From the NCBI RefSeq assembly GCF_000687475.1, contig NC_057322.1, forward strand, positions 2,108,001 to 2,172,000: a stretch of 64,000 nt of DNA. Reading direction: 5' to 3'. The notes beneath the pieces are model-generated. The model was given only the letters and a program-made list of their open reading frames with translations, searched no databases and was not told where the DNA came from. Every line of letters starts with the position of its first letter. Position 1 is the stretch's first letter. The translations under genes were made by a program, and so were the position numbers. Below are positions 10,862-22,379 of this stretch, in pieces. This DNA is from Ustilaginoidea virens (Eukaryota > Ascomycota > Sordariomycetes > Hypocreales > Clavicipitaceae).

Positions 10862-11997
10862 CTATAGGGATTGCAACCCTAATAGCTGCCGAAATATGGG
10901 GAATTTCGGGCTTGGAAGTGGTTTGGTAAGTCCATCCGCAGGCATATCTGTCGTGGGTAAATAAGATATTTTTACCAGGCCACCGTGGGCCTTCTCACGT
11001 ATATACCGGAATTTAAGCAAGGTATGCTTAGTGCGGGCATGCTGATTTAGGTCATTTGCGTTAGAAATAGACCTTTGGTTATCGCAGTATAGTGGTATCG
11101 GGTGTTGAATATCGACCTGGATTTCTTTAAATAAATTAGATATCCACTCCACTTCGCGAATCGCTTTAAGTATTACATCAGACTCGGCTTCAAGCATTAA
11201 TAAAACCATAGTCGAAGACTATTTTAATCTCCAGCTAATAGGCCCACCATTCAAGGTAGTAAGATAACCACTAGTGGACTTAGAAGTCAGCCGGCATCTA
11301 GCAAAATCGCTATCAGAAAATGCAGCTAATACTACGGTAGCTTTAGCGGCTCGGTAATAAATGGCTGTATTTGCCGTACTAGCTAAGTAGCGAAAAGCGC
11401 CCTTAGCAGCATTAAGCTGTATAGTAGAAGCCTGTTATATATATCGTGATAGGTATTGCGTTGGAAAGGCAAGGTCAGGTCTTGACATTATCATCAACCA
11501 CATCGATGTCCCTACTAGCTGCTAGAATAAGTGTTGATTACTAGCATCTAGCAGTATATCATCAGCCTCAGCAAGTATACCGGGCTATAGCAGGATTAGA
11601 TGCGGTCGTGCATCCTTAAGGTTGAATTTCTTAAGGACTTCCGTAATAAATTGCGATTGGTGTAGCTATAATAGGCCTTTTTCTCTATCCCTAATAATCT
11701 GCACTCTAAGAAAAAAAGAGGTAGGTCCTCGGTCTTCTATAGCATAAACCTTATGGAATTTGGCCTTAAGCTGGTCAATATAGCTAAGGTCCGGACCGAT
11801 AATCAAGCAGTCATCTATATAGGTCATAATAAAGGTATACATTCCTTTATTATAGAAGACGGCAGCATCAGAAAGTAATAGCTTAAAGCCTTCTTACACT
11901 AGAAGGTCTTTTAACCGTAACTGCCACTCGCGAGGGCCTTATTTAAGCCCATATAAGGCTTTTTTTAATAGTATAACCTGTGATGCAGAGGGGTTAT
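10862..11997 (-). pseudogene. B1 reverse transcriptase C-terminal part and RNase H
   Basis: Stretch 10862-11209 is an uninterrupted 115-codon frame matching the end of copia RNase H (EAESDVILKAIREVEWISNL, YCDNQRSI, HTLLKFRYIREK, LPTTDMPADGLTKPLP). Upstream on the coding strand come the RT segments: YIDD catalytic box (11810-11821) followed by CLIIGPDL, and RPDLAFPTQYLSRYIQQAS typical of copia RVT_2. The gene continues at 19370 beyond A1. Scattered TAG/TAA stops remain in the RT part. Confidence 0.88.
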
Positions 11998-12336
11998 TGT
12001 CGGAATCGCTGTCGCAAGGTGCCCAATTGGGCACATTGCGACGGATGTGCCGCGCATACCTGTTGCGCATGATGTGGCCACTTTTGCCCCTTTTGCCCCT
12101 ATGCCCCTAAGCCCGGTAGGGCACGCGGGCAGTCCGGCCCGACCGCGCCGATGCACGTGATTACAGCACGCACAAAAAGGCCACATCGTATAATTACTCT
12201 TTTGCTTCCTTTCTTTCCTCTTAGTTAATCAATCATAATTAAAGAAGTAATCATACCTTTAACCGGTAACCTCACGGTACTTAATACCACGCGCGCAACC
12301 CTACGTATAACTGGGTACCCCTTAGTGAAACCAATA
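11998..12336 (+). repeat. A1 5' LTR (339 bp)
   Basis: Starts TGTCGGAATCGC and ends CCAATA (CCAACA before mutation). By my count it differs from the 3' LTR at about 17 positions, all transitions, many in CpA/TpG context. Contains a tandem TTTTGCCCC motif and GCCCGGTAGGGC. No TGG-type primer-binding site follows. Instead a small hairpin, GTGAAGT/ACTTCAC, lies at about 12345-12366. Confidence 0.95.
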
Positions 12337-12839
12337 CTGATTAGTGAAGTTGAAGTTCACTTCACAGATTAGCTAAGACCAGCAAAAAGAGACGGTTTAA
12401 TCAAATCGTGCTAATAAGGAATGTGATCTAGCCTATTTAGAAGAACGGCTACGGATGTCACGAACTAAGGGATAAACTGATTATGTCTAACCTTCCCTAC
12501 TCGTCTATTACGAGGAATAATCGCTAAATATTACACTGATAGTATAACAGCCAGTGAATATAATTAGCAGGCTAAAACGCGGGTTCTTACGCAAGCGACC
12601 CTAAACCGCAATAACATCTACGGTAAAAAGCCTATTTACCGTTACATTCAATAGTTAAATAAGCAACCGGAATGCCTATAATATCCTGCCTAACTATTGC
12701 TTCCTTCCTTATTTCCTTCCTGACTTTCTTCTTTACTTCCTTCTAACCTTCTTTTCATTAATTACTTCTTTCTTTCCTCTACTAATTACTACTTTCCTTC
12801 ATCAGTTATTTCCTTACAATACCCACACCTCGCTCTCTA

Positions 12840-15130
12840 TCACATACGCCTACCCCTATCAATATCACAATAGATGCATTACTACCCGAAAAGCTTAGGC
12901 CTCACGCCGATACCATTATAGAGGACTGGGTAAATTCAAAAGGGCAGATTGACCCTACTAATGCTATAGACAAATAGTTATACAATCGTATTGCCTACCT
13001 TATCAATAACTACACAATAGGCGATAAGATGGATGATAATCTATAGGAATAATTCCATAATGATTATGAGGAATGGACCGAGGAGCTATTTAACCGTATT
13101 AATAAACGGCTTCTATAGGAATTCCGAATAACCCTATGGGAATATAGGGTATACATTAGAAGCATAGGATTATCAGTAGTTAAGACCCTTACCTACTATC
13201 TCCAATAAGAGCATATGCCTAAATGGCCTTAAGAGGAAATAGATCTCTAATTTACACGCAAAACCTTTATATCCCGGTTAAATCTAGATAGGGAATAATT
13301 AGTCCCTACTGCTTATACCGAACGGGAGATGTAAATAAACCAGAATGCCCCCTCTATTATAAGCTTAAGGAATTCACTCCCTATTATAATTGTTCGAATA
13401 CCCTTATAGATACCCTTACGGATACCATCACGAATACCCTTATGAATACCCTCGCGATTACCCTTGCGAAGACCTTCACAAGCCCCTTCGACCCCCAGGG
13501 ATTTTGCAATACTAACGGCATAATAACCCCTTATCCCTCTATCTATATTAAAGAAGACCCCTATTCCTACCGAAGAAGAAAGGGGCCGGCCGCTGCAATA
13601 GAAAGGGAAAGCGCCTATTTATAGGCCGCTATTTAAGATAGGGGAAAGCTCCCGATAATAGCAACATTTAACGGACGATAACTATAGCCCGACCGACCAA
13701 ATACTACACCCTAGGGGTTATACCCCTAGCCGGGCTAGCCGAGGCGGCTATCCCAATACCCCTCGGAATCATAGTATGCCCATAAGAGCCAGAGGTCAGA
13801 TTATAGGCCCCGATGATGTGCTTTAATTAATAGAGAGCGCTAACGGTAATACCCTTAAAGTTGCTAGCGATACCCTCCAAGCCACCAATATCAATATTCC
13901 CCGATATACCGTTACTAGCGGCATAGGGCAAGCCCCTAATATTGATAAAACAGCTGCCCCTGATACCAGATATCACAAATCATAGTATCGCAGCCACAAC
14001 CTATAGGCACAAATGCCTTACCCGATAATACTAAAGATAGGCACAGCACCAGACCCCTCCCGGCACTATCGGCCTACCTAGGCCGATGAACGGACCGTCT
14101 TAACAGGAGGATTAATAAACCTAGACCGACCCGGGTTATAGGATAACCCAGCTAGAGATCCCGCCAGCCTACCGTAAGGCTACTGATAAGCCGTTCCGGA
14201 ATACCCTCCGGAATAATAATACCACTAAAAAGATTATACCCAAAGAGCCTACGTAAAGGCCGGGTTTAATGATATTTTAAAGAAGATATCTAACCTTTTA
14301 TATAGCTATTATACGGAGGATAGATATAGCGGCAAAATGGATGACTTCCTTATACCAAAGGTAGTATCCTTTAAGAGCAAGTACCGCCTTCTAGGATTGC
14401 CCGATTATATACTTATAAGAGCCTTTTAAATTATACTAATCGGCGATACTAAGATGTATTACTTTGATAATATCGAACGTATTCGTGATACCCTTACTTT
14501 TGATAATATAGTCCGTAAAGTTAAGAGCCATTTCGAAAATAAGAGTATAAAGTAATTCTATTTGCACTATTAGAATAGAATAACGCTCTAATTAATTATC
14601 GCGAAATATCCTAATAAGTTAAAGCTAGAATGCCTTAACATCCTACTAGAGGAACTTTAGCGCCTATATTATAGTCTTTTTCCCCCCTTTATAGCTGATA
14701 TAGAGCTTCATCGGCAAGTACTTAATGCTGTAAGGGATACCCCTGAGTGTAGCCAGGCCATATATCGTTATGCCTCTATATTCGAAGGCCTTGCCGCTAA
14801 CTTACGGCGATCCCTTTTAATCTATGAGATTACCTATACGAATCAGCAGCATTATTTCCTTTAACAATAGCCTTAATAATATCAAGATATTAGAGATATT
14901 GATATTAATAATAATATAGCGTTATTCATAGATCGTAGATACGGTTAATCCCACAATTGGTATTAATGCCCCTAACGATACGGACCCCCTTAACGGCAAT
15001 AATAGAATCGCGCCTTTCTAGCTAGGCCCCGTTAAAGAAAATGCTTTGTTTGCAATAAATTAGGATATTAGTCATCCAATTATACTAATAAAGAGCAATA
15101 AGAATTAAAGGCACGATGGCTAAAGAACCG
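12840..15130 (+). pseudogene. A1 gag
   Basis: One main frame reads LRPHADTIIEDWVNSKGQID, then LFNRINKRLLQEF-like gag helices, a Pro/Ile-rich stretch made by a 12-bp tandem repeat (about 13398-13480), then KAGFNDILKKISNLLYSYYT. A CCHC zinc-knuckle relic CFVCNKLGY lies near 15042, with the later His and Cys positions mutated to Tyr. Dozens of TAG/TAA stops interrupt it. The protein would form the virus-like particle and bind element RNA. The start codon is not identifiable. Confidence 0.7.
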
Positions 15131-15559
15131 CTCTAACCGGACCGCTCCTAATGATAAGAAATTCCGCATTTTCCTATAGGAATATAAAAGGACCGCCGAC
15201 TAAGCCCTTAAAGATGCCGATTTTAATAATATTGTTGAAAATGTTGAAGTCATAATGGTAGGGGTTACATATTGGGATATAGAGGACGCTGTCGCACTAT
15301 AATTTATAGCCACTTAGTATTTCTTAGCCCCTGCATAAATAGAACCGTCACCTTCTTTATCTATCGAGACGTTATAAGCCCTATAGGATGAATTATGCCG
15401 ATATGCCTTCCTATAGATTAACCCCTTCTGAATGCCCTTACCACTATTAGACTGTAATTCTGCCTTTCTAGAAGAAGAACGCTATAGTGACCATACCTTC
15501 CGCAGAATCCTACCGGATACCAGCGCCTCCAGCCTATCAACAGCAGGCCTAGGTTAAGT

Positions 15560-16800
15560 AAAGGCCCTAATGCGATTAATAAAGACCCTAACTATTAAGA
15601 CAACTGATAAGAAGCATACGGTGAATTTCGGAGCAGGTTCTACTATATCTTCTAGTATATTAAATATCCTAATGATATTCGGCAATATCCCCTTCTACGT
15701 TTTTAATAGTAGCACCCCCTTTCTCTATTCTATCACAGATATAGATAGGATAGGCGTAAAGCTAGATAATATTAATAACTTACTTATTAAAGGGGATATT
15801 AAGGTTCTAATTATTAGGAAATGGGGATATCTATAGTAGACTCTTAATGCCACGGATACTGCTGCCTTCCACCTCTTATCATAGGAAATCCATCAGCTTT
15901 ATCGTCGATTTAGGCACCCCTCTATCAATAGGCTCTCTAAATTGCTTTAATGGGCTGGTTATAATGATATTAACCGCAATATCATCGAGAGCATTACCTA
16001 TATATACCATTAATGCCAGATAAATGCTAAGGCACCCAACCGGTTTAAATTCACCCTCAAGGATGACGATACTAGCCAATTCAACTATGAAATTATCATT
16101 AATATCTTTCACATTAATAATCGGCTGGTATTATATATCGTAGATACTATAATAAGCTTCTAGGCAGCTAGGTTCCTCGATCTATAAAGATAGAAGGCCC
16201 GAGACGTTTAGAATACCCTTAAGGAATACTAGATCGATACTTACTTTAGCCCGCCGGATTAGATAGTTTATAATGCCAGACCCAACTTTGCTTCTGCTGA
16301 ATTCCGCTATAATGCCCGGCTTTTCTCTATTAATATAGATGAAATCCCTATTGAAGCCCACCATAGTATTAGTAAAGTCGAGAGATACTATGCCCCGTTA
16401 CATAGAGCCTATACTATCGTTAATAAAGAAGTAGGCGACCTATTAACAAGGGAATAGAAACTATAGCTAGCTATTAAAGCCATTAATAATTCTGCTAGGC
16501 CTAACGGCCTCGTACCTATATTACTAGTCTTTAGAGTATATCCCCGACTTACAGATGACTTACCCCCTAGCCTATTAGTATTATAATATGCCTTGATATT
16601 ACGAAAGGCTACTAATAAAGCTAGGAAATGCCTTACTAAGCGACAGGTTCGCGATACCCTCGCCTAATAGAACGGCCTAAATATATGGCCTATCCACCGA
16701 TTACCCCTATAGTCCGATATATAGGTATAGAGAGAAAAGGGTGGATAGCACGGGCTATACCAGCTAATCAGCCTCGATAGTGAGACCTATATCGTATAAA
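15560..16800 (+). pseudogene. A1 protease and integrase
   Basis: Protease: VNFGAGSTIS (about 15620), where the catalytic Asp of the DxGAG-type motif reads Asn, a G-to-A change, followed by STPFLYSITDIDRIGVKLDN, a hallmark of fungal copia proteases. Integrase: gag-pre-integrase YRRFRHPSINRLSKLL, the HHCC finger with Cys lost (YHQCQ), core FNYEIIINIF, then YFSPPD and PNFASAEFRYNARLFSIN, and EAHHSISKVERYYAPLHRAY with the catalytic Glu. The Asp before PNFA reads Asn. This order before RT is the copia signature. Confidence 0.85.
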
Positions 16801-17003
16801 TGCCATATGGCCCGGTTAAATTCCGGTTAACGGTCGTCAAGCCTTATAATTACGACTTTAATAGCGATCTTACTGCTAATAATCCTAAAGATATTATCTA
16901 TACCGAAGGACCGGCCTGCCCCGGCAGACTAAAGGTCAGGATACCGGCTGCAGCCCCACCGCCAGCATATATAATATCCGACGTTATAATCAATAAAGAC
17001 TAA
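16801..17003 (+). pseudogene. A1 integrase-RT linker segment
   Basis: A stop-free 67-codon stretch, MPYGPVKFRLTVVKPYNY ... PARPGRLKV-like ... ISDVIINKD. This is the variable linker between integrase and RT seen in fungal copia elements. The matching stretch in A2 (37908-38213, minus strand) is longer because of an internal repeat, so the linker changes length within the family. Confidence 0.6.
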
Positions 17004-17079
17004 GAAGAGGCTCTCGTTAATGCTATCGCTTCTAATACCGTTATTAACGCCTCTTTCCTAACCGCTAAAAAGTAAGCCG

Positions 17080-18747
17080 ACCTACAGCTTATTAGCTAAT
17101 TACGCCGGGAAGGCAAGATCACGACCCCTAGAGACCCTTTTAAGCAGTCGGACCATATAGAGATTGAAGCATTATAGGCCCGTAATGTGTTTAGATTTAT
17201 CACCTTTGATATCAGTCAATATAGAGCCTAACGCCTATTCAACTTACGTATAGTACGGGAAATCAAAGGTAAAGGCACGGATACGCCGTATAAGAAATTA
17301 CAACTCGTTATATAAGGTTATAGTAATGATAAAAAGCAATTAATATTAACTTAGTCCCCTATAATCCAATGGGCTAGTCAACGGCTACTTATATTATTAG
17401 CCCTATTATTATAACGCTCTCACGGCCTATTCCTTTAGATACAGGATATCACGCAGGCCTACATATAGTTATTAACTACCCTTAATCGGTCGATTATTGC
17501 CAAGCTACCCAAGCAAATAGCCCACTAATACCCTAATAACACTATCATAGAAGTAGTGAAGCCACTATATAAAATAGCTGAGGCAGGCACCCACTAGTGG
17601 GCGATATACTTCCGGCACCATTATGAGAAGTTAGGCATAACTATATCAACCTATGACCCCTATTTGCTGATATCCGCCGGTAATAATGATACTAACCGCA
17701 CTGGCAATACTGACTGTACTAACATTCCTAACCGCGATACTACTATATGCTTCGGTATCGTAGGTATGCAGACTAACGATACCCTCGGACTTAGTGATAA
17801 TACCTTTTTCTAATGGGAGGAATTGGAGCTTACTAAGGCAGGCTTTAATACTAAGCCTAAGACGAAGCTATTACCAACCATACCCCTAATATTCAATGGG
17901 TGTATACTAACGGCTAATGCTAATGGTATGATATTACGCTAGAAAGGTTAAAGTAAGAAGATCGCGACTATCGATAAGAATGCGCCTACGGCCTAGCGTA
18001 ATTATATCGAATAATGCGCTCGCGGTACTTATATAGCTATAGTCTGCCAGCCTGAGGCGTCTTTCGACCTGTCTATCGCAGCATAATATTAATAGCCTAA
18101 CCCTAAGGATATCGCGAGGTTGAATAAGCGCCTTCAATAGCAGCGCGATAACCAGGATCGTGGCTTGCGGTATATCAATCTGGCCCTTACTATAGCCAAA
18201 CTCTTTGTATTTATTGACGGATCCTTTGCTAACAATAAAGATTTAAGCTCCTAGATTGGTTACGTAATTATGCTAGGAAATGAGGCAGATACTACGGATA
18301 ATACCTTCCAGCTGACTGGTAATATTATTACTTATAGCTCTATAAAGAGCAAGCGGGTAATACGTAGCGCACTCGCTTCGGAGCTATATAGTATAGTGCA
18401 AGGGGTCGATATCGCATACGCGATAGGCACGACCCTCAATATGATTATTAGTAGGCTGGGATTGCCAAAGATCCCTACGGTTGTATATATAGATTCGTTT
18501 TTGCTGTATGAATGCTTTATTAAGCTGGGTACTACTAAAGAAAAGAGGCTTATGATAGATATTATAGCCCTACGATAGTTATACGAGCGCTGGGAGATTT
18601 ATAAGATCTATTGGATTAATAGGAATGATAATCTTGCCGATGTAATGACTAAGGGAACGCCTAATAAAGCCCTTGAGATCTTTGTCGACCGAAATCAGGC
18701 TGTTATACGTGTGGAAGGGTGGGTAAAGAGGCCGGTTAATGTCTGAC
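17080..18747 (+). pseudogene. A1 reverse transcriptase and RNase H
   Basis: RT is read across frameshifts and stops: DISQYRAQRLFNLRIVREIK, YKKLQL, then HYEKLGITISTYDPYLLIS and IVGMQTNDTLGLSDNTFF, where the usual aspartate pair of the catalytic box reads ND after a G-to-A change. RNase H: LFVFIDGSFANNKDLSS, GYVIMLGNEAD, a long open stretch (18270-18578) with SALASELYSIVQGVDIAYA, VVYIDSFLLYECFIKLG and DNLADVMTKG, ending near 18745. Conserved order and motifs give firm copia assignment. Confidence 0.88.
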
Positions 18748-19025
18748 TGCGTTTGGAAGGTATTGGTGATGTCATGGGTAGCAAGTGTGTGGATTTTCCT
18801 ATGTTCAATGTTGTGTGCAATGCTGCCCCTTTTCTGCCCCTTTGTTTTGGCTGCGATATTTAATATACCGGCTGTACGGTATGAGCCTGTATAAGCCGGC
18901 CGCGCGGCGCGATGGCGTTATTGGTGGCACAACCTGCCGAGACCGCGCCGCACTTTTCTTTCTATGTGTGCGCCTTACATCTTAGCGATTCCGATGTTTG
19001 CTTCTATAAAAAGAGAAGCTGCTAG
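18748..19025 (+). other. A1 3' untranslated region
   Basis: Non-coding, conserved among A1, A2, A3 and A4, with a GC-rich stretch GGCCGCGCGGCGCGATGGCG. AAAAAGAGAAG at 19009-19019, just before the 3' LTR, is the likely polypurine tract. Confidence 0.6.
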
Positions 19026-19364
19026 TGTCGGAATCGCTGTCGTAAGGTGCCCAGTTGGGCATATTGCGACGGATGTGCCGCGCATACCTGTTGCGCATGA
19101 TGTGGCCACTTTTGCCCCTTTTGCCCCTGTGCCCCTGAGCCCGGTAGGGCACGCGGGCAGTCCGGCCCGACCGCGCCGATGCACGTGATTACGGCACGCA
19201 CAAAAAGGCCATATTATATAATTACTCTTTTGCTTCCTTTCTTTCCTCTTAGTTAATCAGTCATAATCAAAGAAGTAATCATACCTTTAACCGGTGACCT
19301 CACGGTACTTGATACTACGCGCGCAACCCTACGTACAACTGGGTACCCCTTGGTGAAACCAACA
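19026..19364 (+). repeat. A1 3' LTR (339 bp)
   Basis: Ends CCAACA and is followed by TSD GTTAT. It is the less mutated of the two A1 LTRs and shows the family consensus best. Confidence 0.95.
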
Positions 19365-19369
19365 GTTAT

Positions 19370-19970
19370 ATCCAACCTTAGTAAGTAAGGCTAGAAGTCG
19401 TTAATGCTACAAGTCAGACCATAAGGCTAGATTAGGTAAGAGTAGGCTTTCTGCAAATTCTAGAAAACTAACTGGAATCTCTATATAAATCGTCTCTAAT
19501 AGTTCACTATTTAAAAAGGCACTAATAAAGTCGATCTGCTCTATTTCCCAGTTATTTGCAGTAGTAAGAGTAAAGATAATCCTCTATATTAGTAGGATCG
19601 AAGTCGAGGCATAGGTCTCCATAAAGTCTTGCCTAGATACCTGTATAAAGCCTTTAATAACTAATCGTGCCTTATATTTAACCGGGTTATTATTTGCATC
19701 TTTCTTAACGCGAAAAATAGGCCGGTTACGCAATATTTTCCTACTAGTAGGAATACTAGTCTTAGGAATAAATTAGAAGATATTTAAATCGATTAATTAC
19801 TCGAATTCCGAAAATAAGGCTTTTACCTAGCTATCCTTATATAGGCTGTATAAGACTTCCTTCCAGCTATTAGGCACACCTTCTGGGGCCCGTTTTACAG
19901 CCTTAATCTTTACTACACAGTAAATATCGTAAAAAGCATAAGAAGGGGGGAAATCCTGTGTGGAAGCCTC
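19370..19970 (-). pseudogene. B1 reverse transcriptase, N-terminal part
   Basis: Continues the RT gene split by A1. Coding-strand motifs: LIDLNIFQFIPKTSIPTSRK, NRPIFRVKKDANNNPVKYKA (after which RLVIKGF), EIEQIDFISAFLNSELLE, LLKKALYGLK. The IDFISAFLN segment with the first catalytic Asp is the RVT_2 palm motif. Several TAG stops. Confidence 0.85.
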
Positions 19971-20969
19971 TAGGGGGCTGCCTAGGTATCCGAAAATCTG
20001 GTCGTTTTTCGGCTGGGTGGGTAGGAACCCGAAAATGCCGTTATTTTCCGGCTATATAGGTGGGAAAAAGCCCTATTGGTCCGCTTATAGGCCAGAAAGT
20101 AACCTATAGTATCTATAATTTAGGATACCTTATACATCTCATATCCGTATATGCGTTCTTCTTCTACCCCTAATGGCCGTAATAGGCCTATTTTCTAATA
20201 CTCGAAACATTCTCTCCCACGATCTCTTATTTGATACGATATCTAGACTCTCGAATTTTAGATATTCTAGTATAGGCAGCGTTTTACTATAGCGAAATGC
20301 TACATTTATTAGGAAGCCGGGCGAAAAGGCAGAATCTATTATATCGGAAAGTCGCAGAAAATCAGTATGTGTGGGGCTTTAAGATTCGGACTATTGAAAA
20401 TTTGTTGTGTGGGGCAAGTCAGAATTTTTACTTATGTGGGTTATGCCCACTTTTATGATGGATTCGGAAAATCTCTGTGGTTGAGATTCCTAGTGATGAG
20501 AGCTTTCTGTATTTCCTAGTATTTGCAGCCTTTTTGTATAGGAAAAAGGTGCATTTTCCTTAGCCGGTAAAAGCAGACCGTCTTGCCTAAGCTGAAAAGC
20601 TAAGTTAGGCTAAAGCGATTTAAAATCGAAAGACAGCGAATTACTAAAAAATATTGCAGAGTGCTATAGCGGGCTAATTGGTAGGCCTATTGGTTGTGGC
20701 AGGCCTATTAGTTATAGTAGGTCCGCTGGTTATAGTGGATCCGTGTGCTATATTAGGCCCATTTGTGGGCCCGTAGGCTGTATTGGATCCGTAGCCTATG
20801 GTAGGCCTATGCCCTCGGCTAAGCCTAAAATAGGCATATTTAGGCGAGGCGACTTCCAAATAGGCTCTTCCAAAGCAATTTAGTCATTATTTACCCCCTC
20901 TAAATTAGAAGGCGGTTAGAAATCAAAAGTGCCCTCTAGGCCACTTAAAATAAGGCCTATACCTTCATT
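19971..20969 (-). other. B1 integrase-RT linker
   Basis: About 1 kb between integrase and RT. On the coding strand it reads Pro/Ser-rich with repeated GPPQ- and PVGLP-like pieces, and it is conserved in B2 (about 47540-48540) and B3 (62210-63230). Long, rapidly changing linkers here are normal in copia. The open frame on the other strand is its shadow. Confidence 0.6.
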
Positions 20970-21880
20970 TTAGTAGGTAAAGGTAATAAAAGAGGTCTTA
21001 GTGACGACCCGGCGATGTGGGATATAGACGAGGTAGGTGCCATTACCTAGCATAACTAGTAACCTACCTGACTCAGTCCGGGGGGCCAGCTTGTAGCTGA
21101 TGACCCGTTTTTCTAAAGGGATTAGCACCTCTACAGCCGCACCAATAGCCCTGAAGCTAGTAAGGTCGGGTAGGTAGTAGTGCGTAATTTCCAGAAAGTC
21201 TTTCTTTAATTCCTCGAAAGGTAATAAAGAACAGTTTGTAACTACTATTAGATTTACTAAAGTAGTAATACTAAGAATCACTACAGACCAAAGGTAAGAA
21301 GGTAACCGAGACCAAAGCATAATAGCTCTAAGTCGGTTAACGATAACCTATATAAAGCGTTCTGCTAACCCATTTTGCTTGTAAATATAAGGGGAAGAGG
21401 TTAAAAAATCTATGCCCTTAAGAGCTAGCCAGGCTATAATAACGTCGTTAATTTCCTTGCTACTATCATAGTGGAATTTAATAGCTGATTTGCTATAGCG
21501 ATTCTAAAGACCTTAGAAGAACCCCTATAATACTGGGAATACCGTAGGTCCCTCCTTATTAGGTAGTAAATATACCCAACAGAAGCGTGATTTCCAGTCA
21601 ACTAAAATAAGGCAGATAGGGCGTTTATTATATAGAAGAGGATTAATTTGGAAAATATCACCCTCTATAATATCCAAATAGTATATCGGGTCTAATATAG
21701 CCCCTGATATAAAACGCCGAACTGACTTTGCCCTTTTACAGGCGATGCAGTTAAAGTTAGAATCCTTTACCTTACTAAGATCGGGTAACCCTATGGTTAA
21801 TACACAGGTTTTCTTTAGAAATTAGATTCCGATATGCCTAAGCCGGATATACTAAAGTCCGGCTAATAATAGCAGCTTTT
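20970..21880 (-). pseudogene. B1 integrase
   Basis: Coding strand: HHCC finger HIRLRHIGIQ-like and CIACKRAKSVRR, core strand LDIIEGDIFQIN with first catalytic Asp, LVDWKSRFCWVYLLPNKEGP, then IKFHYDSSKEINDVI with the second Asp, and KQNGLAERFIQ with Glu. The DD-E triad is intact, unlike B3, where the second Asp reads Asn. The C-terminal stretch 20970-21320 is stop-free. C2 struck the same gene in B3 (empty site here at 21160-21164). Confidence 0.87.
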
Positions 21881-22379
21881 AATATTCTGTATTAGCAGCT
21901 AGCATTATAACTGGGGCTGGGTTGAGGGTGACCGGGGCCCTCTATAGTGGTTAGGCTATATTGGAAATAGCAGCCTCTATTAGTACCACCGAAAAACCAG
22001 GACTAGCTGGTGGGTCAGCTAGTAAGTTAGCTAGTGGGTTAGCTTACGAATTAGCTAGTAGAAGTAAAAGGTCCGAGTCAGCTGGTAGGGTAGGTAAATC
22101 CTCTAGTAGGGGATATTCCTCGTATTCTTCTAGGTTAGCTAGGGCAGGTAATTCGACCGAGATACTATATAAAGCCGGGTGATTTTGGCTAGAATGGTGT
22201 AAAAATAGCGAATCTACCCCTTTCTATTATAAAAAGAAGCCATACTTCTTAAAATTAAGAAGCCCAATGCACTTATTATTGCTATTAACTAGGCTTTAGC
22301 CCTAAATACTGCCACGATTCAGATAGTATTTAACGCCGCTAAAGATATTAATATCAAAAGCTAGTATAAAAAGGGCGTT

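Larger units (their letters stand above)
11998..19364 (+). mobile_element. A1: Ty1/copia family A, complete, inserted in B1
   Basis: Perfect TSD GTTAT at 11993-11997 and 19365-19369. The empty site is visible in B2 at 46925-46929, where B sequence runs through uninterrupted. LTRs of 339 bp each, TGTCGG to CCAACA. Order: gag with zinc knuckle, protease, integrase, linker, RT, RNase H, which is copia. Total 7,367 bp. Many TAG/TAA codons replace CAG/CAA/TGG, so it cannot make Gag-Pol. Inserted into the RT gene of B1 in opposite orientation. Confidence 0.95.

Noticed and set aside
20674..20859. Gly/Ser-rich frames in the B linker (also 48210-48443 and 62242-62472)
   Set aside because: One strand is the true linker frame joined to integrase and RT; the others are shadows of repeated Pro codons.
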